DNA of 64,000 nt from Mansonella perstans (lineage: Eukaryota > Nematoda > Chromadorea > Rhabditida > Onchocercidae), in assembly GCA_037074765.1 (NCBI GenBank), contig JBAMDO010000033.1, positions 124,001 to 188,000 of the forward strand, in the 5' to 3' direction. Within the stretch, counting starts at the first letter, position 1, and the number at the start of each line of letters is the position of its first letter. The notes beneath the pieces are model-generated. The model saw nothing but the letters and a program-made list of their open reading frames with translations, was not told the DNA's origin and did no database searches. Below, piece after piece: positions 53,301 through 64,000 of the stretch. The position numbers were made by a program, and so were the translations under genes.

Positions 53301-56300
53301 GACGAAGGTTACATAGAGCTCTCTGTTTTGTTCTATGGACTTGCTTGGAATTATCTAAGCACGAATACCACGTCGGAGGTACTCCTGTTAGACCTGAAGC
53401 CGCATTGACTTTCAGATAAAATGTCTTCAGCAATAGCAGAAATTAATTAGGAGTATTCTTGTGAGGATTTTTCCAGCGATGGAGAGCAAAGATATACCTC
53501 GATAGCAATCTGACTTATCTCATTTTCTCTTGTAAATAAAGCTGATGATTGCATCTTTAAAATCTGATGGTAATTCCATTTATCACACAGCGTACGGCAA
53601 GCTCGTGAAATTTGGTATGGAGTTTGTGGTCATTATATGTCTGTACTCTTAGACAGATTAATTCCTGCTATGCTGCCAGATTTCAGGTAGAGAGCAATCA
53701 ACTCGTAGCTGCTTTTACAATTTTTATCTGTTTTATAGCTTCAAGAATCGCCTGCGGGATAGGATTATATCCAGTTCTGTTTTTATTGTTTATTGATCGA
53801 CTTGTTGAAATGCTGAGTTTATAGCTATAGATTGGCGCTGAAGAGAGTTTGAAAGTATTCAGACCATCGATTTAGGATAGAAGTTTTATCTGTGAAAAAG
53901 AAATGATCATCTGCAGTAAAGGCTTTGAGTTTGAGATGCAGATCCAAACGATGTTTTCAGAACTTCACAGAATCCTCTATCGTTACTCAAATCAGTGTAT
54001 AATTGAGACTATTCTGCTAGATTTAGCCATCATTTATTTTTTGTTGAAGTTTGCTGCACGTATAATGAAAAGCTGCCTTTCCAACATTATGAGAAGCCTC
54101 TGCAAGGTGAAAAAAGTGGGCAGGTCTTTTCTTTGCAATCAGATGTTATAGGGCTCTGTTATTGTAAGGCTTTCTGAGCCCTTGAGCCTGCACAGGATTC
54201 ACTAGATTTTTTAAAGTGAAGTGCAGCGCAAAATTGGTCTCATTCTTTGCCTCTGAGATTTCTGCCAAGGCCTAGCAGGCTTGAAAGGTGGCACAAGGTC
54301 CTCACGTGGTAGATTTTAGTTAGAGCATCCTTCTCCTAAATGCATAGCTTTTTATAGGGCTGAGCGAGTCCAGCCTGCCCGCGTTTAAAGTAAGAATTTT
54401 CCTTCTTCCAGGATGGGGGTGCGAAGGCTTACAAGCTCATTCTGCCTTCACCTGATCTTTCGGTCAGGACCTGTCTGGCTTGGGAAACCCTGCTGGAGGC
54501 ATAGGCCATCGGGAGCATGCTACAGTGAGGGTATTCAAAGTTTATTTAAGACAAAAAAGGAGGGTCCGAATAAATAAGTTCAGTTCCTCAGGATCAATTA
54601 TTTTTAAAATTTTCAATTTTTGCTATTTTAAAATTTTCGAGCTTCTCATTCCTTTCCGTTCCATATCTCAAATGTGGATTAAAATCAAGAAATGATTCCT
54701 TTTATTTTAGGGTGGTGTAAAAAAAAATGAAACTGTAATTTACGATTTTGTTGATCAAAGTTATGCATCAGTAGTGGCGGAAGATTGGATTGGTGCATTT
54801 AATTGGCCAAATTGTAAAGGTTACGGCCATCCTCCAACGGATCACTATTGCAAGTAATTCAATTAGAATAATCGCTATCGTGCAGAACTAAATGAACTTT
54901 AGAGAAACAAAATAAACATCAGAGGACTCGTAAACATCAAACGAGTACTTGGTTGGAAGTGAAGAAACAGGTGGATTTCATCTCATAAGTGATAAGTTAA
55001 AAATGTAATTTGTTTGTATGAAGTGCTCTGGTGCTACAATCCACTGTTGGATTTGCGGCCAGCAGAACACGAATTCTGGAAGGACGACAATTCAACATAC
55101 ATTTTTATGCGGGAGAATGCCAAGAACCTTATCACAAGCTAATGAATTTTGTGGGCAAATTCTTGAACGAATATAAAGCAAAATCAAAATTTGTTATGGT
55201 ATGGTTATCACTGCTGGCACATGATTTACCTGATGGATTGTATCGCACTGATAAGGTTCATCATTCATCAAGCTTACCAGTTATATTGTGAGTTGCGATG
55301 ATGGACATGAAATAAATTGAGAAATTTTGCCAATTGAATCTTCCTCTAATCACTTATGATTTACAGTATTTTGCTAATTTTTTTCGTGATCATGTTAACA
55401 ACTTAAACAACTCATTCATATTTCTAATGGGTGATCACGGATTACGACAAGGTGTTCTTCGAACAATTCCTATTGGTCAAATGGAAGATAATAATCCTTT
55501 GCTTACGGTAAGATTTCAATGCTTAAAAAAAAAAAAAAAATAAGCAAGTAAAATGATGTTTTAAAGTTCGGAATTTTGCCTTTTAAATGATATTGATTTC
55601 ACCAAAAATTCTTGGAGCATTTCTTCTGAAATTTCCGCAGATTCATAAACTTGGTATTTTTCTTGTAAAGTTAACACTTCGTCAAATTCATCATTGATTT
55701 TCTTTTAGTTCAGGTAGCATTACCAAAATATTTGCGTTCAAACGAGCAACTTATTTTGAATTTAAAACGGAATTCGCGAAGGCATACTTCTCAGTATGAC
55801 ATTTACGCAACATTATATGATATAGCACGTTATGCAAGGAAAGATAATTTTCGGAAATGGGATGAACATGATTTCAGGTTTTGTCTCTAATTTCGTATCG
55901 TATATTTTGACTTCAGTGATCCACAAAAAAAATTTTTTTAAATTTCGAATAATTTTAAATTTGAAAACGTTTTATTGTAAACTTACACAGTATTTGTTTC
56001 AATTACAGCAGTGAATTCGGTAAGCAAAGAGGTGGAATTCGTGCTAAGAGTATTCTGAGACCTATTTTATATGACAGGTGAAATAATCTGCAATTATTTG
56101 CGTAAGGAATTTTATATTGATTTTTTTTTTTAAAAAAAAAAGAAAGAATAGAATGATATGCAATTACTTGAGAAGGAACAATTAATTTTGTAATTATAAC
56201 TTCTTTTTTTAGAAAATTTAAAATATTTTAAATGCAAAATAATTTTTTCAGTTCAATCCAATTTCACTGAGTAGCATAATTTGAAGTTGTTAATCATTTG

Positions 56301-57401
56301 CATATGATTTACAGGACATGTAGAGAAATGGAAATTCCGGAAGAATACTGTGTTTGTGAACAAAAATGGCATAAAATTGATGTTCGTAGTGATGAAGCGA
56401 TGAGAGCTGCAGCTACAATAATTTATCATATTAATGATTTCTTGAAAGACAAAAATTTGACTTTGGTCTGCAACACGCTCGATTTCGTAGCAGTAATAGT
56501 TTAAATTTAAACAAATATTAGATAAACAAAATTATACTTGAGGAAAAGCTTATGAAAAGTTACATTGGATAGTTATGATAGATAGGATAACTGTTATACA
56601 ATAACCATATATTTACTAATCTAGATGAAATATTGGCAAGAAAACTTATTTTTTTAGTGAGAAAATCTTCCTTCTAATTTACGACATGACAATAGTTCTT
56701 GTGATAAAATTTCATAAGCAGTAAGATGAGACAAAAAGAAACAATGATAATAAGATCGTCGAAGAATATAGTTTCCTTTTACTACATTATTATGTCTATA
56801 GATGTTGAGAAAATAATTATAACGGAATGGATAAACTGAAATTTTATTTGTCATTTCGAAATGATAAGAAGTTTTTGCTTCTTTCTGTTTCTTTTCATAT
56901 CATTTGAATATCTTCAGGTGATTTCGGCAGAGCGCCATGAAGTACGACCAGTATTGAAAGTAGTGTCAAGTGCTTTGCCAAGTAATGGGAAATATGAAGC
57001 ACAATTGTTAATTGAGGAAGATAAATTTACTATAATCACAAAAGTAACATTTCTCTGTGCCATTACTGTTCTTTGGCTTTTTTATCATATTGATCTTTTT
57101 TTTTACATCAGATTATATTTACATTTTATTAATCGATTATATTTCATTATTCGTCTAATAGTATTTAAGGATTTTGTATAATTTACTAAAAGTAATTTGT
57201 AAGCAAAAGTATAACTATGGTTATAGCAAAAAATGTTTTCAGCCTTCCAATTAATTCTTCAGCGTAGTTTTTCAAATTTGCAGTTTTACTCTTTAGGTAA
57301 CTCGATTAGACCGGTACGGTAATCAGGGCTATTGTGCGCCTGACGAAGATGTTCGACATTTGTGTTACTGTCAGAAACAATTAACAACAAATGCGACATA
57401 A
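50365..57401 (+). CDS. DUF229 family membrane protein, paralogue C, 14 exons
   Basis: Exons: 50365-50497, 50773-50941, 51254-51422, 51758-51880, 52098-52188, 52397-52470, 54711-54853, 55024-55255, 55367-55507, 55714-55877, 56009-56077, 56315-56492, 56918-57043, 57297-57401. The frame is open for 638 residues. Landmarks are [14 protein letters not shown] (Thr of LTHD replaced by Ala), [20 protein letters not shown] and CYCQKQ. The intron 3 donor is GC (TCAG|GCTTGT). Exon 1 starts like A (VKFRTMKSR) and ends like B and D (QQSISTG). Intron 6 holds a LINE relic of about 1.8 kb. Confidence 0.84.
52780..54600 (-). mobile_element. LINE relic in intron 6 of DUF229 C
   Basis: On the minus strand the reverse-transcriptase core is readable across frameshifts: DCYRGISLLSIAGKILTRIL near 53450-53520, ESQCGFRSNRSTSD near 53380-53420 and NRELYVTFVDF-type sequence near 53310. 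The 5' part to about 54600 is decayed but shares its right border with the relics in A and B. Confidence 0.82.
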
Positions 57402-58500
57402 TGATAACAGTTAAACTGTGTCTTTTTGTTTGAACTTTAACAGGAGATGTTGAAACTCTATTTCTTTCTTTCATTTGACTTTATTACGCGAATGTCACTC
57501 CTTACCATGATAATTTATATGGTTCTATCTCCAAAAGATGTTTTAGTAATATAATACAGGGAAATCTGCAATAATAAAAGAAATGACTTCCTATATCTTT
57601 CATGTAAAGTTGTACATAAACGACACATATTTTGTGCAAACTTTCTTAAAAAAGAAATTTTTCTTTTTCCAAAACATTGTCTCTTTGAAGCGCAGCGATA
57701 AAATTTTCATGATTTCTGTGAACTTCACATCAGGTTTTCGTCCTCTTCTGTAGTAAAAAATGTCTTTTTGTCGAGGAAATTTCTTATAAATTGTGCAAAT
57801 GTGTTGGTTGGCCTAGCCGAAATTCCCTCCCACCACGTAATCTTAGAACAAAATGTCGCCGGTAATGCTACAAATTTTAGATCAGTGTCGAACGATTCCA
57901 AATGTCGTTTGATTCTGGAGATAATTTACCCGGCATGCATTTATATTTCTCATGTAACACGGAAACCTGATATGCTTTGAACAGAAAAGTAGACTCACGT
58001 GGGCTAACACAAGCTTTGATAGAAGGATCATCTGTGCCCACTTGGTTTGCAACGACAACGACCAACTGTTAATGATAACTATGCATTCCATTCCAGTACC
58101 ACGTTTGGATCTAACTGAAATTCTGTCTACATTTTTAAAAAAATACACAAAAAGACTTGATTTAGGAAGTTTATGCAAAATGAAGATTAGAATTTTTGTT
58201 CTCGAAAATTTGTACCACAAACATAGAGCTCGACCAGTGAAACAGTTTATCAAATCACACTTTATTTTTGAAGCAGCATCTTTCCTATGTGATCGAACAA
58301 CTTCGTTATCAACCCTTTTCGGATTAAGATAATATAACTAGAAATTTTAAAGAATTTTTGATGAGACGAGAAATTAAAGAGACAACTTAAATTGAAACAC
58401 GTAGTTTTAGTATGATTGGGGTGACAAATGAGCAGCACGAGTGCTGAGTCGAACATTGATTTCTTCGATTGAATGTGACAACCACTTCATTAAAATTCAT
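57402..58500. other. intergenic region between DUF229 C and the upstream block of D
   Basis: It holds the 3' flank of C, the second GCNA pseudogene piece, and about 170 bases of unmatched sequence. No intact gene is present. Confidence 0.5.
57588..58326 (-). pseudogene. GCNA fragment 2 (exons 13, 10, 9 remnants; active-site exon missing)
   Basis: It starts in sequence matching the very end of the GCNA coding region and 3' flank (from about 20230). It continues through the exon 13 match to about 57917, then jumps to the intron 10/exon 10 match and ends in exon 9 sequence near the same point as fragment 1. Exons 11 and 12 are missing, as in fragment 1. An insertion after CTTCTGTAG interrupts exon 13. 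Confidence 0.85.
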
Positions 58501-60029
58501 TTGTAGTGTTTTGACAATTATCTGAATAGACCAAAAGATGAAAGTTAGATAAATGATTAATCTTACCATGCATAAACAACAATTCGAACAAGAACTTTCG
58601 ATTCGAATTATTTTAAAAGAAACTGTATTCCATACGAAATATATTATATTTTCCATGCCTGTTTTTTCATTTTGTCCTAGTATTACTCTGTCATAGTTAT
58701 AGTAAAATTTCTAATAACACTTTTATGACTGATATCTGCGCAGTCTTTCGAATCAGCGATAGTATCTGTCCGATCACTCAAATCAGACACAATATCCGGA
58801 TAGTCGAAAAAAAGATTTAGTTGAAATAAATCACTCTAGCTTGCCATTTAATTCCTACGACAAAAAACGTTGCATAATTTTTATAAGGATGAAGCAGAAA
58901 AAAGCTTTAAATTTGCAAAACGCAAACAAATTAGTTGTCCAGCATGTCGTAGAGCAATAACAATAAGAAATTCAATGAAGCCAAGATTTATTCGTAAGTG
59001 AACAAACAATTTGTCTATAGAAAATCATTATCCAATCGCGCTGGTTTCCCTTAAATGTTTAGTCTGGTTTCCCGCAAACTGAATTTATTTTAATTGAAGA
59101 AACAAAAATAAAAACAAAAGCAACGGCGAAAAGACTAAAGACTAAACATATCCATAATTCTACTTCTGGCTAGAATAATTTTAGCTTTTGAGTTAAACAA
59201 TAAAAGTATTATTGAATTTTTTGTAGATATAAAAGAAAATGTTACCTTTCTTGTGCGAATTTCATTTCTTTCAAAATGTAATATAGATCGAGGCCCGATT
59301 TTCAGGGATTATCCTCTACTCTTTCCTTATCATATCGTTATCGATATCATTTGTGGATGATCATAATACGTGATATCCATAACTACTGATCGTCATCTCA
59401 TTTATTGCCAGCAGTGATGCGTTATTATAGCAGGGAAAATAGGATAGTCTTTTTTGCAATCGATTTTAAATTGTTTCTTTTTTTCAAAACCTAACGACTC
59501 ATGGAACATCTTAATTTCATTTCCGATACTATTTCAGATATGAAATTTTTTGTAGAACAAAAAAATGAAAAGTCCATTAAGATGAATAGTGTTAGTATCA
59601 TGATTTTTAACAAAGACGAGAATTGAAATTGCTTTACAATGCTATGAGAACTTCAACTTGATACTTTTCTGTTTTTATGTCTCCATCATAGTTTTATTTC
59701 CAGCTTTTATCAGATATCATAAAAAATACAATAAAATCATATTATCATTTAAAATTATTACTTTCTTTTGTTTCTCTCTCTCAAAAAAATGATATCATCA
59801 AAATCAATGAGGAAGATCAAAAAATCAATCGCTTCTGCGTTCTATGTTAGTTAAGTTCGTAAAAACATTTTGCCGTGTTAACAGCAATTAAAAATTTTTA
59901 TTTAATTAAATATGAGTTATTTATATAATATTGCTTACCTATGGAACAAAATAAATACTTATTACGACTATTTTAGCATATTTAATCTTTTCTACCGCTA
60001 TTGCCACTGGCATTGCTGATGTTGTAATA
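58500..60029 (+). repeat. upstream block of DUF229 D
   Basis: It is homologous to the upstream blocks of A, B and C, most similar to B near the gene. The left part (58500-58680) shares ACCATGCATAAACAACAATT with the other three. The candidate leader acceptor TTTTAG is at 59971-59976. Confidence 0.75.
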
Positions 60030-63000
60030 ATGGTCAGATTTAAAATAAGGAAATCTCGAATGGTATTCACACTGACTGTTGGACTATTTCTTTTGCTAAT
60101 TTATTTGTGCATGAGCGATATTTATATTATTGAGTTTGCTTTACAACAATCAATTTCCACTGGTACTGTTCTACAAATACAAATATATTTGAAATCTTTA
60201 TCGGTTTTCTAAAATTCTTCAATTAGCTTACATTAAGTTTTAACAATACAATTAGAGCACAATTTAAATAAGAAACTTGGAAGAAAAACGGAAATTTGAA
60301 ATCGAAACCTTCATCAAGAAAAAGAACAAAAGGAGTGTTAAAATGTGCTTCTTCACCAATTATTTATTTATTCATTTCCAATTTCAGTTAAATTTTATTT
60401 GACAAAAGTTTTGCGTCACATACATTGCTTTTTGTAGATTCAGCCTTCGGTATGAATGATAAATGCAAACTCGTAACACTCGACCCCTGGGATCCTGAAA
60501 TATTGCCACATTTAAATCCCGATTACAATCCATTTAAAATGTGTAACATAACCCGTGAAATGCATACGGAACTCAAAGATAACACAATTCGAATAAGTAA
60601 TGAATCGTACGTTTCTATTTTACCAGATACTGTTCAAATATTTTTCATTTGACAATCAATTTTTGAAGTCATACAATAACTTAAGGCTTGCGGTAATGAA
60701 TTTGAATGCATAAATAAAAATTTGTTTTTATAAGCGAATTTGATTTTTCAAAATATTAAAAATTTTTTTAAAAAGTGACAGTGAAGTAGAAGAATGATTG
60801 TTTCATCTCAGTAATCAACGAAGTGAATATTTTCGTCAATCCTTTCGCATCATTCCATTTTAAATGAACTTTCAAAAGTTTAATTTTGAAATGAAACGTA
60901 CCTGTAAACTATTTTAAGCTTAAATTGATTCCTAGAACTTCGGATTGCTGGTATCGATGTCTTTATGTACAAGGTGAATTGAATTTGAAGCCGGGTAAAT
61001 GGGTTAATATGGTAAAAAATGCATCGTATCATGTAAACTGTGAATTCATCGAAACTTATTGCTTGGAAAATAATATACCGACCTTTCGGTACATCCATGA
61101 TCAGGCTTGTTATTTTCACTTTTTAAATTATTATTTCAGTTTTCATTTTAATTTACTGTCGTTCCGTGTTATTCCAAAGAGCTTTTTCAAAAATTAAAAA
61201 TAAAATAATGAGAGAACAAAAATATTTCTAATAACAAAGAAAAGTAAAAACAGTGAATCGTTTTTGTAAATTTAAAATTTTTAAATTTTCAATCTTTTCA
61301 TAGCTGTCAATTTTTTCCATCAATACATTTGTGACACAATACTAACCACTAATCGCAAGAATTCAATTAATAATTTTTATTCCATATACTTTAATAGTAA
61401 ATAATTTCTTGAAATATGATAATTATATTTGTATTTAGTTAATAAGACCCAAAAAAAAGGTATTTCAAAAGGAAGATGACTTGCATCCAGGAGTGTTCTT
61501 GCTGATCTTTGACTCTACTTCGTCTTCTTCTGGAATGCGCACAATCATGGAAACTAATCAAGTAGTTTGTTGAAGTGAATTCGAGTTTTTTCTTTTGAAT
61601 TGCAAATTTTTATCACTAATATTTGATTTTCGATCATATTTGTAGCTAAACTTTAGTAACTGCAGTTTAATTTAGTTGTGCAACATATATTTTAAATAAT
61701 ATTGAGAGCGAGTCAGAAAGAAAAATAAACTTTGAATTGATCTATCATTTTAATACAAAAAACCATTATTCCGAGATTCTTCGTCAATTATACGATGCGA
61801 CAACGTTTTATTTTCACAACAAAGCTGGCTTAGGCAGTCGACCAAATGCTTATGCCATATTTTCAGGTTTTTTCCTTGTTTTTCAGGTTTTTTTTCAGGT
61901 TTTTTCCTTGTTTTTTTTTCTTGTTTTGCTGCAAAAAGTTTTTCGAAAATTATTAAATTTAATTTTTTTCATCCCTTTTCTATTAGTTAACTTATTTTGA
62001 TTAGTTATCGCTCAATTTGTCATTATTAGTTTTCCAAATATTATTTATTTAAATTTTACAGGTTAGTATTCATTAACCAAATATTTTGCATATATTTTGT
62101 CAATTTCGCTCAATTGTTTTTATCTTATAATTTATTGCTAATTTATTAATTTTTATATAATATAGTTCAGCTATTTTTTTCTAATCTAAAACATGATATC
62201 AGGTCTCCTGAATATATTAAATTTTCCTATTCTGCTCCCATAAAATTAAAATTTCGTCTCTCCATTATTTTAGGAACTCGCGTAGCTAAACTGAATAAGC
62301 ATCGCTTTCCCGATAAAAGTGAATCGGAATATCCAAGTTCGTGTAACGTAAGTTGCGCTTCAGTCATTTAAGCGTTGTACTATTGAATAGAATGACATTA
62401 TGAGATATTAATTGAAATGGCTTTGAACGATCTTATGCTAATAGGATAAGTCGAAATATTCAAATAAATGACATTTATCGAGAAACGCGTATAAATACAT
62501 TAAGTGATTAGCAAATTAGCTTTGGATATTGATCAAAAGGTCATTCATGTCCATTCATTATTTATTTTGATTCATCGTTCATTAATGGAAGGGCTCAGAG
62601 AGCGCACCGGCATATGTAACTTGACATGCTGATTTTCATGAATGATCACAGAAAGATCGCTTTGGGAAATTTGAAAGAGAGGGGAAGATAACCTATAACC
62701 CTGCCATAAGCGATTTTTGCTCTAAGTGTCAAAAGCTTTGGTGAGGTCAAGAAGGCTACATAGATTTATGTTCTGTGCATTGCTTGAAATTGTCTGAGAA
62801 CGTATATTACTCTGTCGGAGATGCTCCTGTTGGACATGAAGCCGCATTGACTTTCAGGTAAAATGTCTTCAGCAATAGCAGAAATTAATTAGGAGTATTC
62901 TTGTGAGGATTTTTCCAGCGATGGAGAGCAAAGATATACCTCGATAGCAATCGGACTTATCTCATTTTCTCTTGTAAATAAAGCTGATGATTGCATCTTT

Positions 63001-64000
63001 AAAATCTGATGGTAATTCCATTTCTCACACAACGTACGGCAAGCTCGTGAAATTTGGCATGAGTGTGCGGCCTCCATACTGCTAAACTTCAGGAGGAATC
63101 CCATTTACTCGTAGCTGCTTCGCTAGTTTCTATCTGTTTCATAGCCTTATCCAATTCGTTGTAATCGCCTGCGGGATGGGCACTATACCCAGTTCTGTTT
63201 TTATCATGTGTTGATCGACTTGCTGAAATAATAAATTTTTAGCTACGCGATTGGCGCTGAAGAAAGTTTGGAAGTATTCGGATCATCGATTTAGGATAGA
63301 AATTTTATCTGTGAGAAAGAAATGATCATCTGTACGAAGGCTCTGAGTTTGAGATACAGATCTAAACGATGTTTTCAGAACTTCATAGAATCCTCTATCG
63401 TTACCAAATCAGCGCATAATTGAGATTATTTTGCTAGATTTCATTTATTTCGCCATCATTTATTTCGGGTATCACGAAATTATTGTTGAATTTTGCTGCA
63501 CGCATGACGAAAAACTGCCTTTCTAGCATGATAGAACGGCTGCTTGAGATGTGCAAGATGAGCATCCTCTTTCTTTCATAGCAGATCCCGGACCTCTTGA
63601 TTATTTTTGTCAAATGATTTGACAAAAATCAAGAGCGAAAACGCAAGATTTTTCACTGAACTCCTGATACTAGTTCTAATGTACTGCCGGAGTGTTTCGG
63701 AGAAGGTTCAATGGTACAGTCTTCAAGCTTGCTTTGAAGATTTGCTTAGAAGCAATTTTTCACTGCAGCTGTGTGAAGTTTGTTAACTTTAAAAATTAAA
63801 TTTGCAAATATCAAATGGTAATCTGTTTAATATTCGGCACTAGGCATTACATTTTATGACAAACATCACGAATATCCTTTGGTGTGTATGAAGACAGCCT
63901 GTATGAATTAGGATTGCGATCTCCAGTACATCTTATTACCTGCGTTTCGCTCCTTATCTGTCGCTACAGAATATTTTGAGCATAGGTGAATCTGCAATGA
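60030..64000 (+). CDS. DUF229 family membrane protein, paralogue D (3' part outside the window)
   Basis: Six exons are visible: 60030-60162, 60438-60606, 60936-61104, 61439-61561, 61776-61866, 62274-62347. Phases equal those of the other copies. The visible 253 or so residues are open and include the anchor ([15 protein letters not shown]) and the [10 protein letters not shown] motif. Intron 3 has a GC donor (TCAG|GCTTGT), and exon 5 follows a CCGAG acceptor. From 62348 to the window edge the sequence is intron 6 with a LINE relic, so exons 7-14 (with the LTHD and MGDHG equivalents) should lie to the right. Whether D is intact cannot be judged here. Confidence 0.8.
61861..61922 (+). repeat. 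small tandem duplication of a splice boundary
   Basis: TTTTCAGGTTTTTTCCTTGT occurs twice, with a partial copy between. The first copy spans the true exon 5 donor; the others lie just inside intron 5. Confidence 0.8.
62590..64000 (-). mobile_element. LINE relic in intron 6 of DUF229 D (continues past the window)
   Basis: Sequence from about 62590 is closely similar to 53130-54200 in gene C, including the CYRGISLLSIAGKIL-type reverse-transcriptase block near 62900-62960. The RT region therefore lies in the same intron and orientation as in C. Compared with C, the 3' portion (the KKTEVLHQP-type region) is missing. A 27-base palindrome lies near its right part. Confidence 0.8.
63604..63630. repeat. 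27-base near-perfect palindrome
   Basis: ATTTTTGTCAAAT and ATTTGACAAAAAT flank a single G. It lies within the LINE relic of gene D. Confidence 0.85.

Overview
The window is AT-rich eukaryotic DNA with many small exons, GT-AG introns that mostly end in TTTCAG, and putative spliced-leader (trans-splice) acceptors just upstream of start codons. The gene content and family memberships (DUF229 paralogues, GCNA with an acidic head, nematode-type MRPL15) point to a nematode, most likely a filarial or other spirurid worm. The species cannot be named from the sequence alone. All exon structures below were built by hand, by keeping splice phase consistent from exon to exon and matching family motifs. 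No search was run.

Left part (1-20 kb), ordinary single-copy genes: the 5' part of a small helical protein gene running off the left edge (minus strand, possibly a VMA22/CCDC115-like V-ATPase assembly factor); a palindromic MITE-like element (1161-1676); a complete 7-exon BPNT2/IMPAD1-type Golgi PAP phosphatase (minus, 3044-5334); a secreted asparagine/glutamate-rich protein of unknown function (plus, 6383-8102) followed by a repeat-rich tract with GAT microsatellites; a complete 14-exon type I membrane protein of 642 residues (plus, 11225-15898); and a complete 5-exon mitochondrial ribosomal protein L15 (plus, 17360-19567).

Middle and right part (20-64 kb), a segmentally duplicated locus. 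It starts with a complete 13-exon GCNA gene (minus, 20206-24921: acidic disordered head, SprT metalloprotease domain, zinc ribbon, HMG-box-like tail). Four tandem plus-strand paralogues of a DUF229 (alkaline-phosphatase/sulfatase-fold) type II membrane protein follow, here called A (29607-35842), B (38698-45945), C (50365-57401) and D (60030 to beyond the window). A, B and C are open through all 14 exons with identical intron phases. D is intact through the six exons visible.

Between B and C, and between C and D, lie decayed pieces of GCNA on the minus strand. Both have lost the exon with the protease active site. Between A and B only a copy of the GCNA 5' flank survives. The simplest reading is that the duplicated unit was a divergent GCNA/DUF229 pair and that only the first GCNA stayed functional. 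All four DUF229 genes carry a decayed minus-strand LINE in the same (sixth) intron, so that insertion predates the duplications. Upstream regions pair A with C and B with D, while intron 1, exon 2 and intron 3 pair A with B and C with D. This suggests gene conversion or unequal exchange between copies. The paralogues differ at putative metal-site residues, in one short hypervariable segment of exon 8, and in the splice donor of intron 3 (GT in A, GC in B, C and D).
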